From Nioella halotolerans (GTDB taxonomy: Bacteria; Pseudomonadota; Alphaproteobacteria; Rhodobacterales; Rhodobacteraceae), in contig QVQC01000082.1 in assembly GCA_003428585.1 (NCBI GenBank), positions 43,003 to 107,002 of the forward strand: a DNA stretch of 64,000 nt. Reading direction: 5' to 3'. Below, one piece after another: positions 1 to 10,021 of the stretch (positions are counted from its first letter, which is position 1; the number at the start of each line of letters is the position of its first letter). The notes under the pieces were generated by a model. The model was given only the letters and a program-made list of their open reading frames with translations, was not told the origin of the DNA and ran no database searches. Position numbers and translations under genes: made by a program.

Positions 1-784
1 TCATCCGGTATTCGTGCAGCACCTTCAGCGGGTAACCACGGCGTTCCATGTCGATCCGCGCAATCGCCCGCCACGACCCGCCGACAAGGAAGAGCCGTTT
101 GTGCCCGGCACCGAACCGGTCGCGCAGCGCGGCGATGGTGGTCTTGATATGGGCCTTGATCGCTTTCTTGCCGCCCTTCATCCCCTGCAACTTGAGCGGC
201 CCAAGGTCCGAGGTGGCCCGCTGCCCGACCGCGCCGTTGCCCAGAAGCTCGGCCAGTTCCATGGAGGAGCCGCCGATATCGCAGACCATGCCCACTGCCC
301 CCGGCCAGCCCAGCAAGACCCCCTGCGCCGACAGCCGGGCCTCCTCCGGTCCATCGACGACATGAATGGTCAAGCCGGTTTCACGCTCCGCCTCCTCGCG
401 GAAGGCCGGGCCGTCCTCGGCCTCTCGCATTGCCGCGGTGGCGACGGTAACCAGCGTGGTAACCCCCATGCCCTTGGCCAAGGCGGCGAACCGCTTGAGC
501 GCCGACAACGCGCGCGCGCGCCCGACCGGCGACAGCCGCCCGGTCTGGGAATAGCCGGCGCCAAGGCCGCAGAGGATCTTTTCGTTGAAGAAATAGGCCG
601 GGGAGCGCGCCGCGCCGTCGAATACCACCAACCGGACGGAGTTGGAGCCTATGTCGATGACACCGACCCGCGCCAAGTCGCGCGCACTCGGGTCGTCGAA
701 CAGCGGGGTCCCGAAGAGCCCCCCGTCGGCCACGGTCGCGGAGCCTTCGGCGCCCGCCCCCGCCAGATCGGCATGGTCCATCAT
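1..784 (-). CDS. ppx: Ppx/GppA exopolyphosphatase, 3' end cut by window edge
   Basis: Exopolyphosphatase or guanosine pentaphosphate phosphohydrolase of the sugar-kinase/Hsp70/actin fold, removing terminal phosphate from polyphosphate. The visible N-terminal 261 residues carry the phosphate-1 loop VIDIGSNSVRLVVFDG, the segment VTVATAAMREAEDG and the phosphate-2 loop VCDIGGSSMELAEL, all characteristic of the family. The C-terminus lies beyond base 1. It follows ppk on the same strand by about 30 bases, so the two are probably cotranscribed and set polyphosphate level together. The start is uncertain: in-frame ATG codons lie at 784 and 796, and neither has a strong ribosome binding site. The family is certain; Ppx versus GppA specificity is inferred from the ppk neighbour. 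Confidence 0.93.
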   Translation of the reverse strand, partial: MMDHADLAGAGAEGSATVADGGLFGTPLFDDPSARDLARVGVIDIGSNSVRLVVFDGAARSPAYFFNEKILCGLGAGYSQTGRLSPVGRARALSALKRFAALAKGMGVTTLVTVATAAMREAEDGPAFREEAERETGLTIHVVDGPEEARLSAQGVLLGWPGAVGMVCDIGGSSMELAELLGNGAVGQRATSDLGPLKLQGMKGGKKAIKAHIKTTIAALRDRFGAGHKRLFLVGGSWRAIARIDMERRGYPLKVLHEYRM

Positions 785-816
785 GAGATTTCTCATGTCA
801 CGCGGCCCGCGCCCGG

Positions 817-2991
817 TCAATCGTGCGAATGCGTCAGTTCCGGCACATCCGCCGCCCCGGCGGTGCCGCGCCCCGACAGCGACGGGTATTGCATGAAGAA
901 CCGGTGGCAGTTGAACGGCTTGTCGACGGCATCGAGATCGGGCCGCACGAAGGTGCCATCGGCCTGCAACACCCAGCTTTGCGCCACGTCGGCAAGGTTC
1001 GCCGCCATGATCTGGTCAACGATCTGCGCCTTCACGGTGGGGGTGGTGCATTCCACCAGCGTTTCCACCCGCCGGTTGAGGTTGCGCCCCATCCAGTCGG
1101 CCGAACTGATATAGACCCGCGCTTTTTTCGACGGCAGCCCGTGGCCATTGCCGAAACAGACGATGCGGCTGTGTTCCAGAAAGCGCCCGACGATGGACTT
1201 GACGCGGATGTTCTCCGAAAGGCCCTTCACGCCGGGACGTATGCCGCAGATCCCGCGAATGACAAGGTCGATCCGCACGCCGGCCGCGCTCGCCTCGTAG
1301 AGCGCGTCGATCACGTCCGGCTCGATCAGGCTGTTCATCTTGGCCCAGACCATTGCCGGCTTGCCGGCCTCGGCGTGGCCGATCTCGGCCTTCAGACTGT
1401 CGAGCAGCGTCTCCTTCAGCGTCAGCGGCGAGATCGAGAGATTTTCCAGCCGCTCGGGTTCGGCGTAGCCGCCGACATAGTTGAAGACCTTGGTGGCATC
1501 GCGGCCAAGCGCGTCGTCGCAGGTAAACAGCGACAGGTCGGTATAGATGCGCGCGGTGATCGGGTGGTAGTTGCCGGTGCCGTAATGGGTATAGGTCACC
1601 AGCTTGTCGCCCTCGCGCCGGACAACGGTGCTGATCTTGGCGTGAGTCTTGTAATTGATGAAGCCGTAGATCACGTGCGCCCCGGCGCGTTCCAGCTTGC
1701 GCGACTGGCGGATATTGGCGGCCTCGTCGAACCGGGCTTTCAACTCCACGAGCGCGGTCACCGACTTGCCGTTTTCCGCCGCCTCGCACAGCGCCTCGAC
1801 GATGGGCGACTCGTGCGAGGTGCGGTAAAGCGTCTGCTTGATCGCCACCACGTTGGGATCACGCGCGGCCTGCGCAAGGAAGCGGATTACCATATCAAAG
1901 GTTTCATAGGGGTGGTGCAGCAGCATGTCCTTTTGCCGGATCGCCGAGAACATGTCGCCGTCATGGTCCTGCACCCGTTCGGGCACCCGCGGGCTGAAGC
2001 TGGGCCACAGAAGGTCGGGGCGTTCGTCGATCACCAGTTCCTTGAGCCGCGCAAGCCCGATCATGCCGCTGACCTCGATGACCTCGTCGCCAATGACGCC
2101 AAGATGTTCGCAGATCTCCCGGCTGAGTTCCGCCGGCGCCCCCGTCGACACCTGAAGCCGCACCACGTGACCCCGACGGCGGCGCTTGAGCGCCGTCTCG
2201 AACTCGCGCACCAGATCCTCGGCCTCTTCCTCAAGCTCAAGGTCGCTGTCGCGCAGCACCCGGAACATGCACGATCCCGTCAGCTTGTAGCCCGGGAACA
2301 GCGCCCCGATATTGAGCAGCAGCAGATCCTCCAGCAGCAGGAACCGCACCTCGCCCTCCGATGAGGGCAGCCTTACGAAGCGGTCGACCTGCGTCGGGAT
2401 CGGCAACAGCGCCTGCAGGCTGCGCCCGTCCTTGCCACGTTCCATCTGCAAGGCCAGCGAAACGCCTTCGTTGGGGATGAAGGGAAAGGGGTGCGCCGGG
2501 TCAATGGCCAGCGGCGACAGGACCGGGAAGACCTGCGTCAGGAACGCCTCTTCCAGCGCGGCCTTGTCGGCCTTGCCAAGCTCCTTGCGGCCCACGACGC
2601 TGATGCGCTCCGCCTCCAGCACCGACCGCAGCTCGGTCCATGTTTCCTGCTGCGCCTGCATCAGCTTGCGGGCATCGGCGTTGATCAGGCGCAACTGTTC
2701 GGCCGGGGTGCGGCCATCGGCCGATGGCGTGGTGTGGCCTTCCATCACCAACTCGCGCAGGCCGGCGACGCGGACGGTGTAGAACTCGTCGAGATTGGCC
2801 GAGGAAATCGACACGAAGCGCACCCGTTCCAGCAGTGGCACGCGCGGGTTGCGGGCCTCTTCCAGCACGCGCCAGTTGAAGGCCAGCCAGCTGAGTTCGC
2901 GGTTGAAATAGCGCTGCGGGCCGGAGGTCTGTTCTTCGGGCAGGTCAACCGGCTCGGGGATCGGATTATGAAGAAAATCGACGTTTACCAT
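817..2991 (-). CDS. ppk: Polyphosphate kinase 1
   Basis: Reversible polymerisation of ATP gamma-phosphate into inorganic polyphosphate. At 724 residues it has the usual PPK1 length. The N-terminal domain begins with RYFNRELSWLAFNWRVLEEA. The catalytic C-terminal PLD-like domains contain THYGTGNYHPITARIYTD near residue 468, where the phosphorylated histidine of the family lies, and SSADWMGRNLNRRVE, the second conserved active-site block. It sits between hdaA (40 bases upstream) and ppx (33 bases downstream) on the same strand, in a perM-like/hdaA/ppk/ppx order that fits one operon. No truncation or unusual residue was noticed. Confidence 0.97.
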   Translation of the reverse strand: MVNVDFLHNPIPEPVDLPEEQTSGPQRYFNRELSWLAFNWRVLEEARNPRVPLLERVRFVSISSANLDEFYTVRVAGLRELVMEGHTTPSADGRTPAEQLRLINADARKLMQAQQETWTELRSVLEAERISVVGRKELGKADKAALEEAFLTQVFPVLSPLAIDPAHPFPFIPNEGVSLALQMERGKDGRSLQALLPIPTQVDRFVRLPSSEGEVRFLLLEDLLLLNIGALFPGYKLTGSCMFRVLRDSDLELEEEAEDLVREFETALKRRRRGHVVRLQVSTGAPAELSREICEHLGVIGDEVIEVSGMIGLARLKELVIDERPDLLWPSFSPRVPERVQDHDGDMFSAIRQKDMLLHHPYETFDMVIRFLAQAARDPNVVAIKQTLYRTSHESPIVEALCEAAENGKSVTALVELKARFDEAANIRQSRKLERAGAHVIYGFINYKTHAKISTVVRREGDKLVTYTHYGTGNYHPITARIYTDLSLFTCDDALGRDATKVFNYVGGYAEPERLENLSISPLTLKETLLDSLKAEIGHAEAGKPAMVWAKMNSLIEPDVIDALYEASAAGVRIDLVIRGICGIRPGVKGLSENIRVKSIVGRFLEHSRIVCFGNGHGLPSKKARVYISSADWMGRNLNRRVETLVECTTPTVKAQIVDQIMAANLADVAQSWVLQADGTFVRPDLDAVDKPFNCHRFFMQYPSLSGRGTAGAADVPELTHSHD

Positions 2992-3031
2992 GGGCGTGCG
3001 CTATCCTTGGGAGGTGACGGGAACGTGACAT

Positions 3032-3700
3032 TCATTCGGCTTGCCGTGCAAGCAGCGCCGCGATCATGGTCTTGGTCGGACGCGATTTGTCGCGCAGGGC
3101 GCGGGCGTCGATCGCCTCGATGAGCGCGCGGGCGGCGGCAAAGCTGCGCTCCATGCGCAGCACGGCATAGGAGACGAGGCCGGGCGCAAGCACGAGTTGC
3201 CGGTCGGCGGCCATCTTGACCATCACCGCCGACAAGAGCGCATCGTCGGGCGGGGCGAGCTTCAGCACCCCGGCCTGTTGAACCCGGCTTTTCAGATCGG
3301 GCAGCGCGACGGGCCAGCGGGCGGGGTCGTTGCGGGCGGTCAACAATAGCCGCCCCCCTTGCCCCGTCACGGCATTGTGCAAGTGGAAAAGCGCCGTCTC
3401 GGCCGCCGTTCCGGTAACACGATCGGCATCCTCGACGGCAACCATGGCGCCCATGCCGTCCGGGTCCGGCCCGGGCAGGTCGCCGGCGGCAATCACGGTT
3501 GCACCGGTCATCCCCGCCCAGACATGCGCCAGATGCGTCTTGCCCGAGGCTTCCGGCCCGACCAGCACCATCTTGCCATGCGGCCAGCCCTGCCATGCCT
3601 CGATCCCGGCGACGGCGGCGGCGTTGCCGTCGGAGACGAAGAAATCATCGCGTCCCAGGGCGGGTCGCACGGGAAGGTTGAGGATCAGTTGTTCGGCCAT
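3032..3700 (-). CDS. hdaA: HdaA-type DnaA-family regulatory protein
   Basis: A 222-residue DnaA/Hda homolog. It has a Walker A loop GPEASGKTHLAH at residues 48-59 and a Walker B-like stretch MVAVEDADR, followed by a small AAA+ lid with arginine-containing segments (DLKSRVQQAG). It lacks the DNA-binding domain IV of DnaA. Hda homologs act with the DNA polymerase sliding clamp to trigger ATP hydrolysis on DnaA and prevent re-initiation. The N-terminus MAEQLILNLPVRP contains QLILNLP, which resembles the clamp-binding motif found at the start of Hda proteins. It begins 3 bases after the end of the AI-2E-type transporter gene and precedes ppk, so all are likely cotranscribed. Confidence 0.9.
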   Translation of the reverse strand: MAEQLILNLPVRPALGRDDFFVSDGNAAAVAGIEAWQGWPHGKMVLVGPEASGKTHLAHVWAGMTGATVIAAGDLPGPDPDGMGAMVAVEDADRVTGTAAETALFHLHNAVTGQGGRLLLTARNDPARWPVALPDLKSRVQQAGVLKLAPPDDALLSAVMVKMAADRQLVLAPGLVSYAVLRMERSFAAARALIEAIDARALRDKSRPTKTMIAALLARQAE

Positions 3701-3703
3701 GGT

Positions 3704-4780
3704 TCAGATGTCACCATCCTCGCCGCGGGCTTCAAGCCCCCGGTAAAGTCGGCTGCCCTGATACTGCGCGACCCCGTAGCGCGCCAGAACCCCCATCATC
3801 GCCGCCACCGGCACCGCGACCAGCATGCCGACGAACCCGAAGAGCGTGCCGAAGGCCGCCAGCGCGAACAGCAGCCAGACAGGGTGCAGCCCGACCGAAC
3901 TGCCCACCAGCTTGGGCGTCAGGAAATTGCCCTCCACCGCCTGCCCGATCATGAAGACCGCGGCAACCGCGGCGATCCAGATCCAGTCCCCCCAGAACTG
4001 GAACAGCGCCAGCCCGATCGACAGGACGCCCCCGACAAGCGCGCCAACGTAGGGGATGAAGGTCAGCAATCCCGCGACCAGCCCCGCGATGAGCCCGAAT
4101 TGCAACCCGATAAGCATCAGCGAGATGGCGTAAAAGGTGCCGAGGATCAGGCAAACCGTGCCTTGCCCACGCACGAAACTGGCCAGTGTCCGGTCGATAT
4201 CGGTGGCCAGTTTGCGGATCACCGGCGCATGGTCGCGCGGCAGAAGATCGTCAACCGACGCGGTCATCCGGTCCCAGTCGAGCAACAGGTAGAAGGCCAC
4301 CACCGGCGCCACCACCAGCACCACCAGCCCGTTCATCGCAGACCCCGCCGAGGATAGGACCGAGGACAGGATCCCGCCGATCTGCGACCGGGCCTGTTCT
4401 AGGATCTCGGCGATGGTCTGACGCGCGGTCGACTCTTCCTGGATCAGGGCCGGGAACCGTTCGACCAACGCGTCGCGCAACGTTTCGTAGAATGCCGGTG
4501 CCGTCTGAACGAGCGTGACTACCTGCCCCACCAGCATCGGCAGGACAAGCAGCAGGACAAGCGCAAAGACCAGCATCGCGAGGGCAAAGATCACCACCGA
4601 GGCGACGATCCGGGACAGCCCCCGGCGTTCCAGCCGGTCCGCCAACGGGTCGAGCACGTAAGCGATCGCACCGCCCAAGACGAAGGGCAGAAGAACCTGC
4701 CCCAGAAACCACATCAGCAGGAAGAAGACGCCCGCCGCAATCCCCCAATAGGTCACCTGCTGTTTCACCGGCAATGCCAT
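3704..4780 (-). CDS. AI-2E family (PerM-like) membrane transporter
   Basis: A polytopic inner-membrane protein of 358 residues with about eight predicted hydrophobic segments. Examples are YWGIAAGVFFLLMWFLGQVL at the N-terminus and the C-terminal PVWLLFALAAFGTLFGFVGM. The segment FIPYVGALVGGVLSI is the hallmark of the AI-2E/PerM family. Family members export autoinducer-2 or act as Na+/H+ antiporters, and substrate cannot be read from sequence. Its stop lies 3 bases before the hdaA start, indicating translational proximity and probably a shared transcript. The start MALPVKQQ was chosen as the first ATG of the conserved N-terminus. Confidence 0.9.
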   Translation of the reverse strand: MALPVKQQVTYWGIAAGVFFLLMWFLGQVLLPFVLGGAIAYVLDPLADRLERRGLSRIVASVVIFALAMLVFALVLLLVLPMLVGQVVTLVQTAPAFYETLRDALVERFPALIQEESTARQTIAEILEQARSQIGGILSSVLSSAGSAMNGLVVLVVAPVVAFYLLLDWDRMTASVDDLLPRDHAPVIRKLATDIDRTLASFVRGQGTVCLILGTFYAISLMLIGLQFGLIAGLVAGLLTFIPYVGALVGGVLSIGLALFQFWGDWIWIAAVAAVFMIGQAVEGNFLTPKLVGSSVGLHPVWLLFALAAFGTLFGFVGMLVAVPVAAMMGVLARYGVAQYQGSRLYRGLEARGEDGDI

Positions 4781-4899
4781 GCGGCGCGTGTCCTTGTCCT
4801 GTTCGCGAGGCGATCACGGCCAAAGCTGCCTGCGAGGCGGCGGATTTGCAAGCCGAAGCTGGCAGGGCGCCCGTCGAACGTGGCGCCCCCGGCCAACCG

Positions 4900-4969
4900 C
4901 GCGCGTCCTGCGCACCGGATCCTAGCCGCGCGTCGTGCGCACCGGATCCTAGCCGCGCGTCGTGCGCAC
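4900..4969. repeat. 27-bp tandem repeat at the 3' end of mcmA
   Basis: Two complete 27-base units (4900-4926 and 4927-4953) and a third partial unit (4954-4969) follow head to tail; units one and two differ at one base. Each full unit contains the reverse complement of a TAG stop codon. The mcmA stop lies in the second unit, so the first unit is a downstream duplicate of the end of the gene. Because 27 is a multiple of three, the array stays in phase with mcmA. Probable replication slippage. Confidence 0.9.
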
Positions 4970-7078
4970 GAGGGCGAGGATCTCTCGCGCGGCCTCGGGG
5001 ATATTGGTGCCGGGGCCGAAGATGGCCTTCACGCCAGCATCCTGCAAGAACTGGTAATCCTGGTGCGGGATCACCCCGCCGCAGATCACGATGATCTCCT
5101 CCGCGCCCTCGGCCTTCAGCGCCGCGATCAGCTTGGGCGCCAGCGTCTTGTGGCCTGCCGCCTGCGACGAGATCCCGACGATATGCACGTCGTTGTCGAT
5201 GGCGTCCTGCGCAGCCTCTTCCGGGGTCTGGAAGAGCGGGCCGACATCCACGTCGAAGCCGATATCGGCAAAGGCGGTGGCGATCACCTTGGCGCCGCGG
5301 TCATGCCCGTCCTGCCCCATCTTGACGACCAGCATGCGCGGGCGGCGTCCTTCCTCTTCGGCGAAGGCTTCCACGTCCTTCTGGATCGCGGCGAAGCCTT
5401 CATCGCCCTCGTAGGCCGCGCCGTAGACCCCGGCCAGCGTCTTGACCTCGGCACGGTGGCGGCCGAACTGCTTTTCCATTGCCATGCTGATCTCTCCGAC
5501 AGTTGCACGGGCGCGGGCCGCCTCGACGGCAGCCTCCAGAAGGTTGCCGCCCTCGCCCGCGCGGCGAGTCAATTCTTCGAGCGCGGCGCTGCACGCGGCC
5601 TCGTCGCGGGCGGCGCGGATCCGGTCCAGCGCGGCAATCTGGCCCGCGCGCACCTTGACGTTGTCGACATCGAGAATGTCGATCGGATCCTCGTTGTCCT
5701 TGCGATACTTGTTGACGCCGACGATCACCTCGTCGCCCCGGTCGATCATCGCCTGACGCGTCGCGGCGGTTTCCTCGATCCGGAGCTTGGGCATGCCCGA
5801 GGCCACGGCCTTGGTCATGCCGCCCATTTCCTCGACCTCCTCGATCAGCGCCCACGCCTTCTCCGCCAATTCCGCGGTCAGGCTCTCGACGTAATAGGAG
5901 CCGGCCAGCGGATCGACCACGTTGGTGATCCCGGTTTCCTCCTGAAGGATAAGCTGGGTATTGCGGGCGATCCGGGCGCTGAACTCGGTCGGCAATGCGA
6001 TGGCCTCGTCAAGCGCATTGGTGTGCAACGATTGCGTCCCGCCAAGCGCCGCCGACATCGCCTCGTAGGCCGTGCGGATCACGTTGTTGTAGGGGTCCTG
6101 TTCCTGCAACGACACGCCCGAGGTCTGGCAATGGGTGCGCAGCATCTTGGATTTCTCGGCCTCGGCACCAAGCTCGGTCATGATACGGTGCCAGAGCAGA
6201 CGCGCGGCGCGCAGCTTCGCCGCCTCCATGAAGAAATTCATGCCGATGGCAAAGAAGAACGACAGCCGCGGCGCGAACTTGTCCACGTCCATCCCGGCCG
6301 CGATCGCCGCGCGCACGTATTCGCGCCCGTCAGCCAGCGTGTAGGCCAGTTCCTGCACGAGATTCGCCCCGGCCTCCTGCATGTGGTAGCCCGAGATCGA
6401 GATCGAGTTGAAGCGCGGCATCTCGTTGGAGGTATATTCGATGATGTCCGAAATGATCCGCATCGACGGTTCCGGCGGGTAGATATAGGTGTTGCGGACC
6501 ATGAACTCCTTGAGGATGTCGTTCTGGATGGTCCCCGACAGGGCGTCGCGCGAATGGCCCTGTTCCTCGCCGGTGACGATGAAACTGGCGAGGATCGGGA
6601 TCACCGCGCCGTTCATGGTCATCGAGACACTGACCTTGTCGAGCGGGATGCCATCGAACAGGATCTTCATGTCCTCGACGCTGTCGATGGCGACACCGGC
6701 CTTGCCCACGTCGCCCTCCACCCGCGGATGGTCGCTGTCATAACCGCGGTGCGTGGCAAGGTCGAAGGCCACGGATACGCCCTGCTGCCCGGCGGCAAGG
6801 GCCTTGCGGTAGAAGGCGTTGCTGTCCTCGGCGGTGGAAAAGCCCGCGTATTGGCGGATGGTCCACGGCCGGCCGGCATACATCGTGGCCTTGACCCCGC
6901 GCGTGAACGGCTCCTGCCCCGGCAGGCTGCCCACGTGCGGCAATTCGGCGGTGTCTTCCTCGGTGTAGAGGGGTTTGACCGGAATCCCTTCCAGCGTGTG
7001 CCATGTAAGGTCATCCAGCGGGCGGCCGCGCAGTTCCTTTTCGGCCATCTCGCGCCAGCTTCGGGTCTTGTCACTCAT
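4949..7078 (-). CDS. mcmA: Methylmalonyl-CoA mutase
   Basis: Adenosylcobalamin-dependent isomerisation of (R)-methylmalonyl-CoA to succinyl-CoA, the last step of propionate assimilation. The single 709-residue chain has an N-terminal TIM-barrel catalytic domain and a C-terminal B12-binding domain. The barrel includes [20 protein letters not shown] and the substrate-binding run [20 protein letters not shown]. The cobalamin domain has the lower-ligand motif DGHDRG near residue 590 and [10 protein letters not shown] and VICGGVIP further on. The start has AAGGA about ten bases upstream. The gene belongs to the same pathway as pccA and pccB nearby but is a separate unit, because a plus-strand gene lies between it and pccA. 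No TTTGCAAA box is visible upstream. Its 3' end lies in a 27-bp tandem repeat. Confidence 0.97.
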   Translation of the reverse strand: MSDKTRSWREMAEKELRGRPLDDLTWHTLEGIPVKPLYTEEDTAELPHVGSLPGQEPFTRGVKATMYAGRPWTIRQYAGFSTAEDSNAFYRKALAAGQQGVSVAFDLATHRGYDSDHPRVEGDVGKAGVAIDSVEDMKILFDGIPLDKVSVSMTMNGAVIPILASFIVTGEEQGHSRDALSGTIQNDILKEFMVRNTYIYPPEPSMRIISDIIEYTSNEMPRFNSISISGYHMQEAGANLVQELAYTLADGREYVRAAIAAGMDVDKFAPRLSFFFAIGMNFFMEAAKLRAARLLWHRIMTELGAEAEKSKMLRTHCQTSGVSLQEQDPYNNVIRTAYEAMSAALGGTQSLHTNALDEAIALPTEFSARIARNTQLILQEETGITNVVDPLAGSYYVESLTAELAEKAWALIEEVEEMGGMTKAVASGMPKLRIEETAATRQAMIDRGDEVIVGVNKYRKDNEDPIDILDVDNVKVRAGQIAALDRIRAARDEAACSAALEELTRRAGEGGNLLEAAVEAARARATVGEISMAMEKQFGRHRAEVKTLAGVYGAAYEGDEGFAAIQKDVEAFAEEEGRRPRMLVVKMGQDGHDRGAKVIATAFADIGFDVDVGPLFQTPEEAAQDAIDNDVHIVGISSQAAGHKTLAPKLIAALKAEGAEEIIVICGGVIPHQDYQFLQDAGVKAIFGPGTNIPEAAREILALVRTTRG

Positions 7079-7219
7079 CGTGTCTGGTCCTTCTCATGCC
7101 ATGTCGCGACGGCAGGTCGTGCCGCCTGCCGCGCCGTGCCGGGCATAGAGCATCCCCGGCGATGATTGCTCTTCGCTTTCGCGCGCGCCACACCTATATG
7201 TGTGCAAAACGGAGGATCC

Positions 7220-7675
7220 ATGCGCGCAGCCCTGTCCCTTGTCTTGTCCCTCGCCTTGACCATACCGGTCTGGGCCCAAGACGCAGAAACGCCCCCCGTC
7301 GCGGAAGACGAGGAGTTGAGTTTGCCAGTTTTCGAGGCGGCCGATATCAATCTCGATGACTTCCTCTGGGTGGCCCGCCCCATAGTCGTCTTCGCCGACA
7401 CGCCGCGCGACCCCCGGTTTCAGGATCAGATCGAGTTGCTCTTGCAGCGGCCCGGGCCGCTTTTGGAACGCGAAGTGGTTGTGATCATCGATTCCGACCC
7501 GTCCGACGAAACCGAAGTGCGGCAACGGTTGCGCCCGCGCGGCTTTTCTCTGGTGCTGCTGCGACGCGACGGGCAGGTCGTGATGCGCAAGCCGAATGCC
7601 CGGGACGTGCGCTCGATCGTGCGGGCCATCGACAACCTGCCGATGCGGATCGAGGAGCTGAGCACCCAAAGGTAG
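7220..7675 (+). CDS. DUF4174-family exported protein
   Basis: A 151-residue protein with a signal peptide (MRAALSLVLSLALTIPVWAQ) and one small alpha/beta domain. The mature part runs INLDDFLWVARPIVVFADTP, then LLEREVVVIIDSDP and FSLVLLRRDGQVVMRKP, the pattern I associate with DUF4174, a thioredoxin-like fold family lacking the CXXC. The ATG at 7220 was chosen because GGAGG lies directly upstream and the signal peptide starts there; an in-frame start at 7166 would add a non-signal extension. It is transcribed against mcmA and pccA, between the two. Function is unknown. Confidence 0.82.
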   Translation: MRAALSLVLSLALTIPVWAQDAETPPVAEDEELSLPVFEAADINLDDFLWVARPIVVFADTPRDPRFQDQIELLLQRPGPLLEREVVVIIDSDPSDETEVRQRLRPRGFSLVLLRRDGQVVMRKPNARDVRSIVRAIDNLPMRIEELSTQR

Positions 7676-7739
7676 CGCCCGCGCCGGGTGCCCGTCTGCC
7701 GCGCGCACCCAAGGTATCCGCCCCGCGTCGGTCACGATG

Positions 7740-9785
7740 TCACTCGAATTCCATGATGACGTCATCCACCGCAAGGCTGTCACCGGCGGCGGCATTGACC
7801 TTTGCCACTACGGCCTTCCTCTCGGCGCGCAGAATGTTTTCCATCTTCATCGCCTCGACGGTGCACAGCGGCTGGCCTTCCTGCACCTCCTGCCCAACCT
7901 CGACATTGACCTTCATGATCAGCCCCGGCATCGGGCAGAGCAGCATCTTCGACGTATCTGGCGCCAGTTTCTCGGGCATCAGCGCGGCCAGTTCCGCCTG
8001 TCGCGGACTGCGCACATGCACTTTCAGATCGGCCCCGCGGGTCCGCACCCGGAAGCCTTGCGTCACCTTGCCGACCTTGAGCACCAGCGTTTCGCCGCTG
8101 ACATCCAGCGTCGCCAATTGGTCCCCCGGTGTCCAGCCGCTGGCCACGCGCAGCACCTGCCCGTCATCGAATGTGACGGTCGATCCCTCGTGGTCGGCGT
8201 CGATATGCAGCGGGTAACTTTCGCCCTGCAACGCCACCACCCAGTCGGTCGCCACCACCCGTTCGTGGTTATCCATGCGTCCCGACACGCGGGCGCGGCG
8301 GATTTCGGCCACCCGGTGCATCGCCGCCGCCGAGGCCGCGATGCGCCGCAATTCCCCTTCCGGCAGGGTCACGCCCTCGAACCCGTCGGGGTACTCCTCG
8401 GCAATGAAGGCGGTGGTGATCTCGCCCGAGACGAAGCGCGGGTGGTCCATCACCGCCGACAGGAACGGCAGGTTGTGGCCGATCCCCTCGACCTCGAAAC
8501 TGTCCAGCGCAATCCGCATCGCCTCGATCGCCGCCTCGCGCGTCGGCGCCCACGTGCACAGCTTGGCGATCATCGGATCGTAATACATGCTGATCTCGCC
8601 GCCTTCGTAGACGCCGGTATCGTTGCGCACCGCGCTGGCCCCTTCCGGTGCCTCGCCCTGCCACTTGCCGTTGGTCAGAAGCGGCCCGGCGGCCACCTCC
8701 TGCGGCGGGCGGTAGCGCGTGAGGCGCCCGATGGAGGGCAGAAAACCGCGATAGGGGTCCTCGGCATACAGCCGGTTCTCGATCGCCCAACCGGTCAGCG
8801 TGACGTCCTCCTGCCGGATCGACAGCGGCTCGCCGGCGGCAACGCGGATCATCTGCTCGACAAGATCAACACCGGTGACCAGTTCCGTCACCGGGTGCTC
8901 CACCTGAAGGCGGGTGTTCATTTCGAGGAAATAAAAATTCCGGTCGCCATCGACGATGAACTCCACCGTGCCAGCGCTGGTATAGCCCACCGCCTTGGCC
9001 AGCGCGACGGCCTGTTCCCCCATCGCCTTGCGCGTCGCCTCGTCAAGGAAGGGCGAGGGCGCCTCCTCGACCACCTTCTGGTTGCGCCGCTGGATCGAGC
9101 ATTCGCGCTCTCCAAGGTAAATCCCGCCCCCATGCGCGTCGCACAGCACCTGGATCTCGATGTGACGCGGTTGCGTGACGAACTTCTCGATGAAGATGCG
9201 GTCGTCGCCGAAGCTGCTGGCCGCCTCGTTCTTGGAGGACTGGAAGCCTTCGCGCGCCTCCTCGTCATTCCACGCGATCCGCATGCCCTTGCCGCCACCC
9301 CCGGCGCTGGCCTTGATCATGACGGGGTAGCCGATCTCGCCCGAGATCTTCACAGCCTCCTCGGCATCCTCGATCAGGCCCATATACCCGGGAACTGTGG
9401 ATACTTGTGCCTCCTGTGCAAGCTTCTTGGAGGTGATCTTGTCGCCCATCGCTTCGATCGCGCCCTTGGGCGGGCCGACAAAGGCAACCCCTTCCGCTTC
9501 AAGGGCTTCCGCGAAGTGGCTGTTTTCGGACAGGAACCCGTAGCCGGGATGCACCGCCTCGGCGCCGCTGGCGCGGATCGCCTCCATCACCTTGTCGATC
9601 ACGATATAGGACTGGTTGGCGGGCGCAGGTCCGATATGTATCGCCTCGTCTGCCATGCTGACATGCAGCGCATGCCGGTCAGCGTCCGAGTAGATGGCCA
9701 CCGTGGGGATCCCCATCTTCTTGGCCGTCTTCATCACACGGCAGGCGATCTCGCCCCGGTTGGCGATCAGCAGTTTGTTGAACAT
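7740..9785 (-). CDS. pccA: Propionyl-CoA carboxylase alpha (biotin) subunit
   Basis: Carries biotin carboxylase and biotin carrier domains of propionyl-CoA carboxylase, which makes methylmalonyl-CoA from propionyl-CoA. The start MFNKLLIANRGEIACRV at 9785 is typical and has a GGAAGGGA-type ribosome binding site; upstream in-frame codons are not family-like. The chain is 681 residues. Domains in order are: biotin carboxylase N-terminal; ATP-grasp with the glycine loop KASAGGGGKGMR near residue 163; biotin carboxylase C-terminal (EMNTRLQVEHPVTE); a PCC-specific BT domain; and the biotinyl domain with EAMKMEN near residue 644. pccB lies 3.5 kb upstream on the same strand with other genes between, so subunit genes are not adjacent. 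Confidence 0.97.
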   Translation of the reverse strand: MFNKLLIANRGEIACRVMKTAKKMGIPTVAIYSDADRHALHVSMADEAIHIGPAPANQSYIVIDKVMEAIRASGAEAVHPGYGFLSENSHFAEALEAEGVAFVGPPKGAIEAMGDKITSKKLAQEAQVSTVPGYMGLIEDAEEAVKISGEIGYPVMIKASAGGGGKGMRIAWNDEEAREGFQSSKNEAASSFGDDRIFIEKFVTQPRHIEIQVLCDAHGGGIYLGERECSIQRRNQKVVEEAPSPFLDEATRKAMGEQAVALAKAVGYTSAGTVEFIVDGDRNFYFLEMNTRLQVEHPVTELVTGVDLVEQMIRVAAGEPLSIRQEDVTLTGWAIENRLYAEDPYRGFLPSIGRLTRYRPPQEVAAGPLLTNGKWQGEAPEGASAVRNDTGVYEGGEISMYYDPMIAKLCTWAPTREAAIEAMRIALDSFEVEGIGHNLPFLSAVMDHPRFVSGEITTAFIAEEYPDGFEGVTLPEGELRRIAASAAAMHRVAEIRRARVSGRMDNHERVVATDWVVALQGESYPLHIDADHEGSTVTFDDGQVLRVASGWTPGDQLATLDVSGETLVLKVGKVTQGFRVRTRGADLKVHVRSPRQAELAALMPEKLAPDTSKMLLCPMPGLIMKVNVEVGQEVQEGQPLCTVEAMKMENILRAERKAVVAKVNAAAGDSLAVDDVIMEFE

Positions 9786-10021
9786 CGCAGGTCCCTTCCT
9801 TCCTTTTCCACGGCACGGGCAATGGCCACTTCGCCGGCAAGTCTTGGCCGCGCGGCGCCGCGGCAAGACCCGGGCGCGCGATCACGGCGTTGCAACGGTT
9901 TTCTGACAGGGTCTCGCGCCTGTCTCACGCGGACGTGGTTTTTCGGGCTCAAACCCGCGTGCCACGCTTGGGCATTCCCGTGCCGAGACGCGGGAACCAT
10001 CGCGATAAAGGGAGACAGACC

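Noticed and set aside
823-2364. Long open frame on the plus strand inside ppk
   Set aside because: Antisense to a certain PPK1 gene; it is open only because of the high GC content, and the translation is Arg/His/Gly-rich with no recognisable motif.
4880-7165. 761-codon open frame on the plus strand across mcmA
   Set aside because: Complement of the methylmalonyl-CoA mutase gene; no ribosome binding site and low-complexity translation.
7079-7219. TTTGCAAA operator or cobalamin riboswitch upstream of mcmA
   Set aside because: No TTTGCAAA box and no B12-box-like conserved element could be seen.
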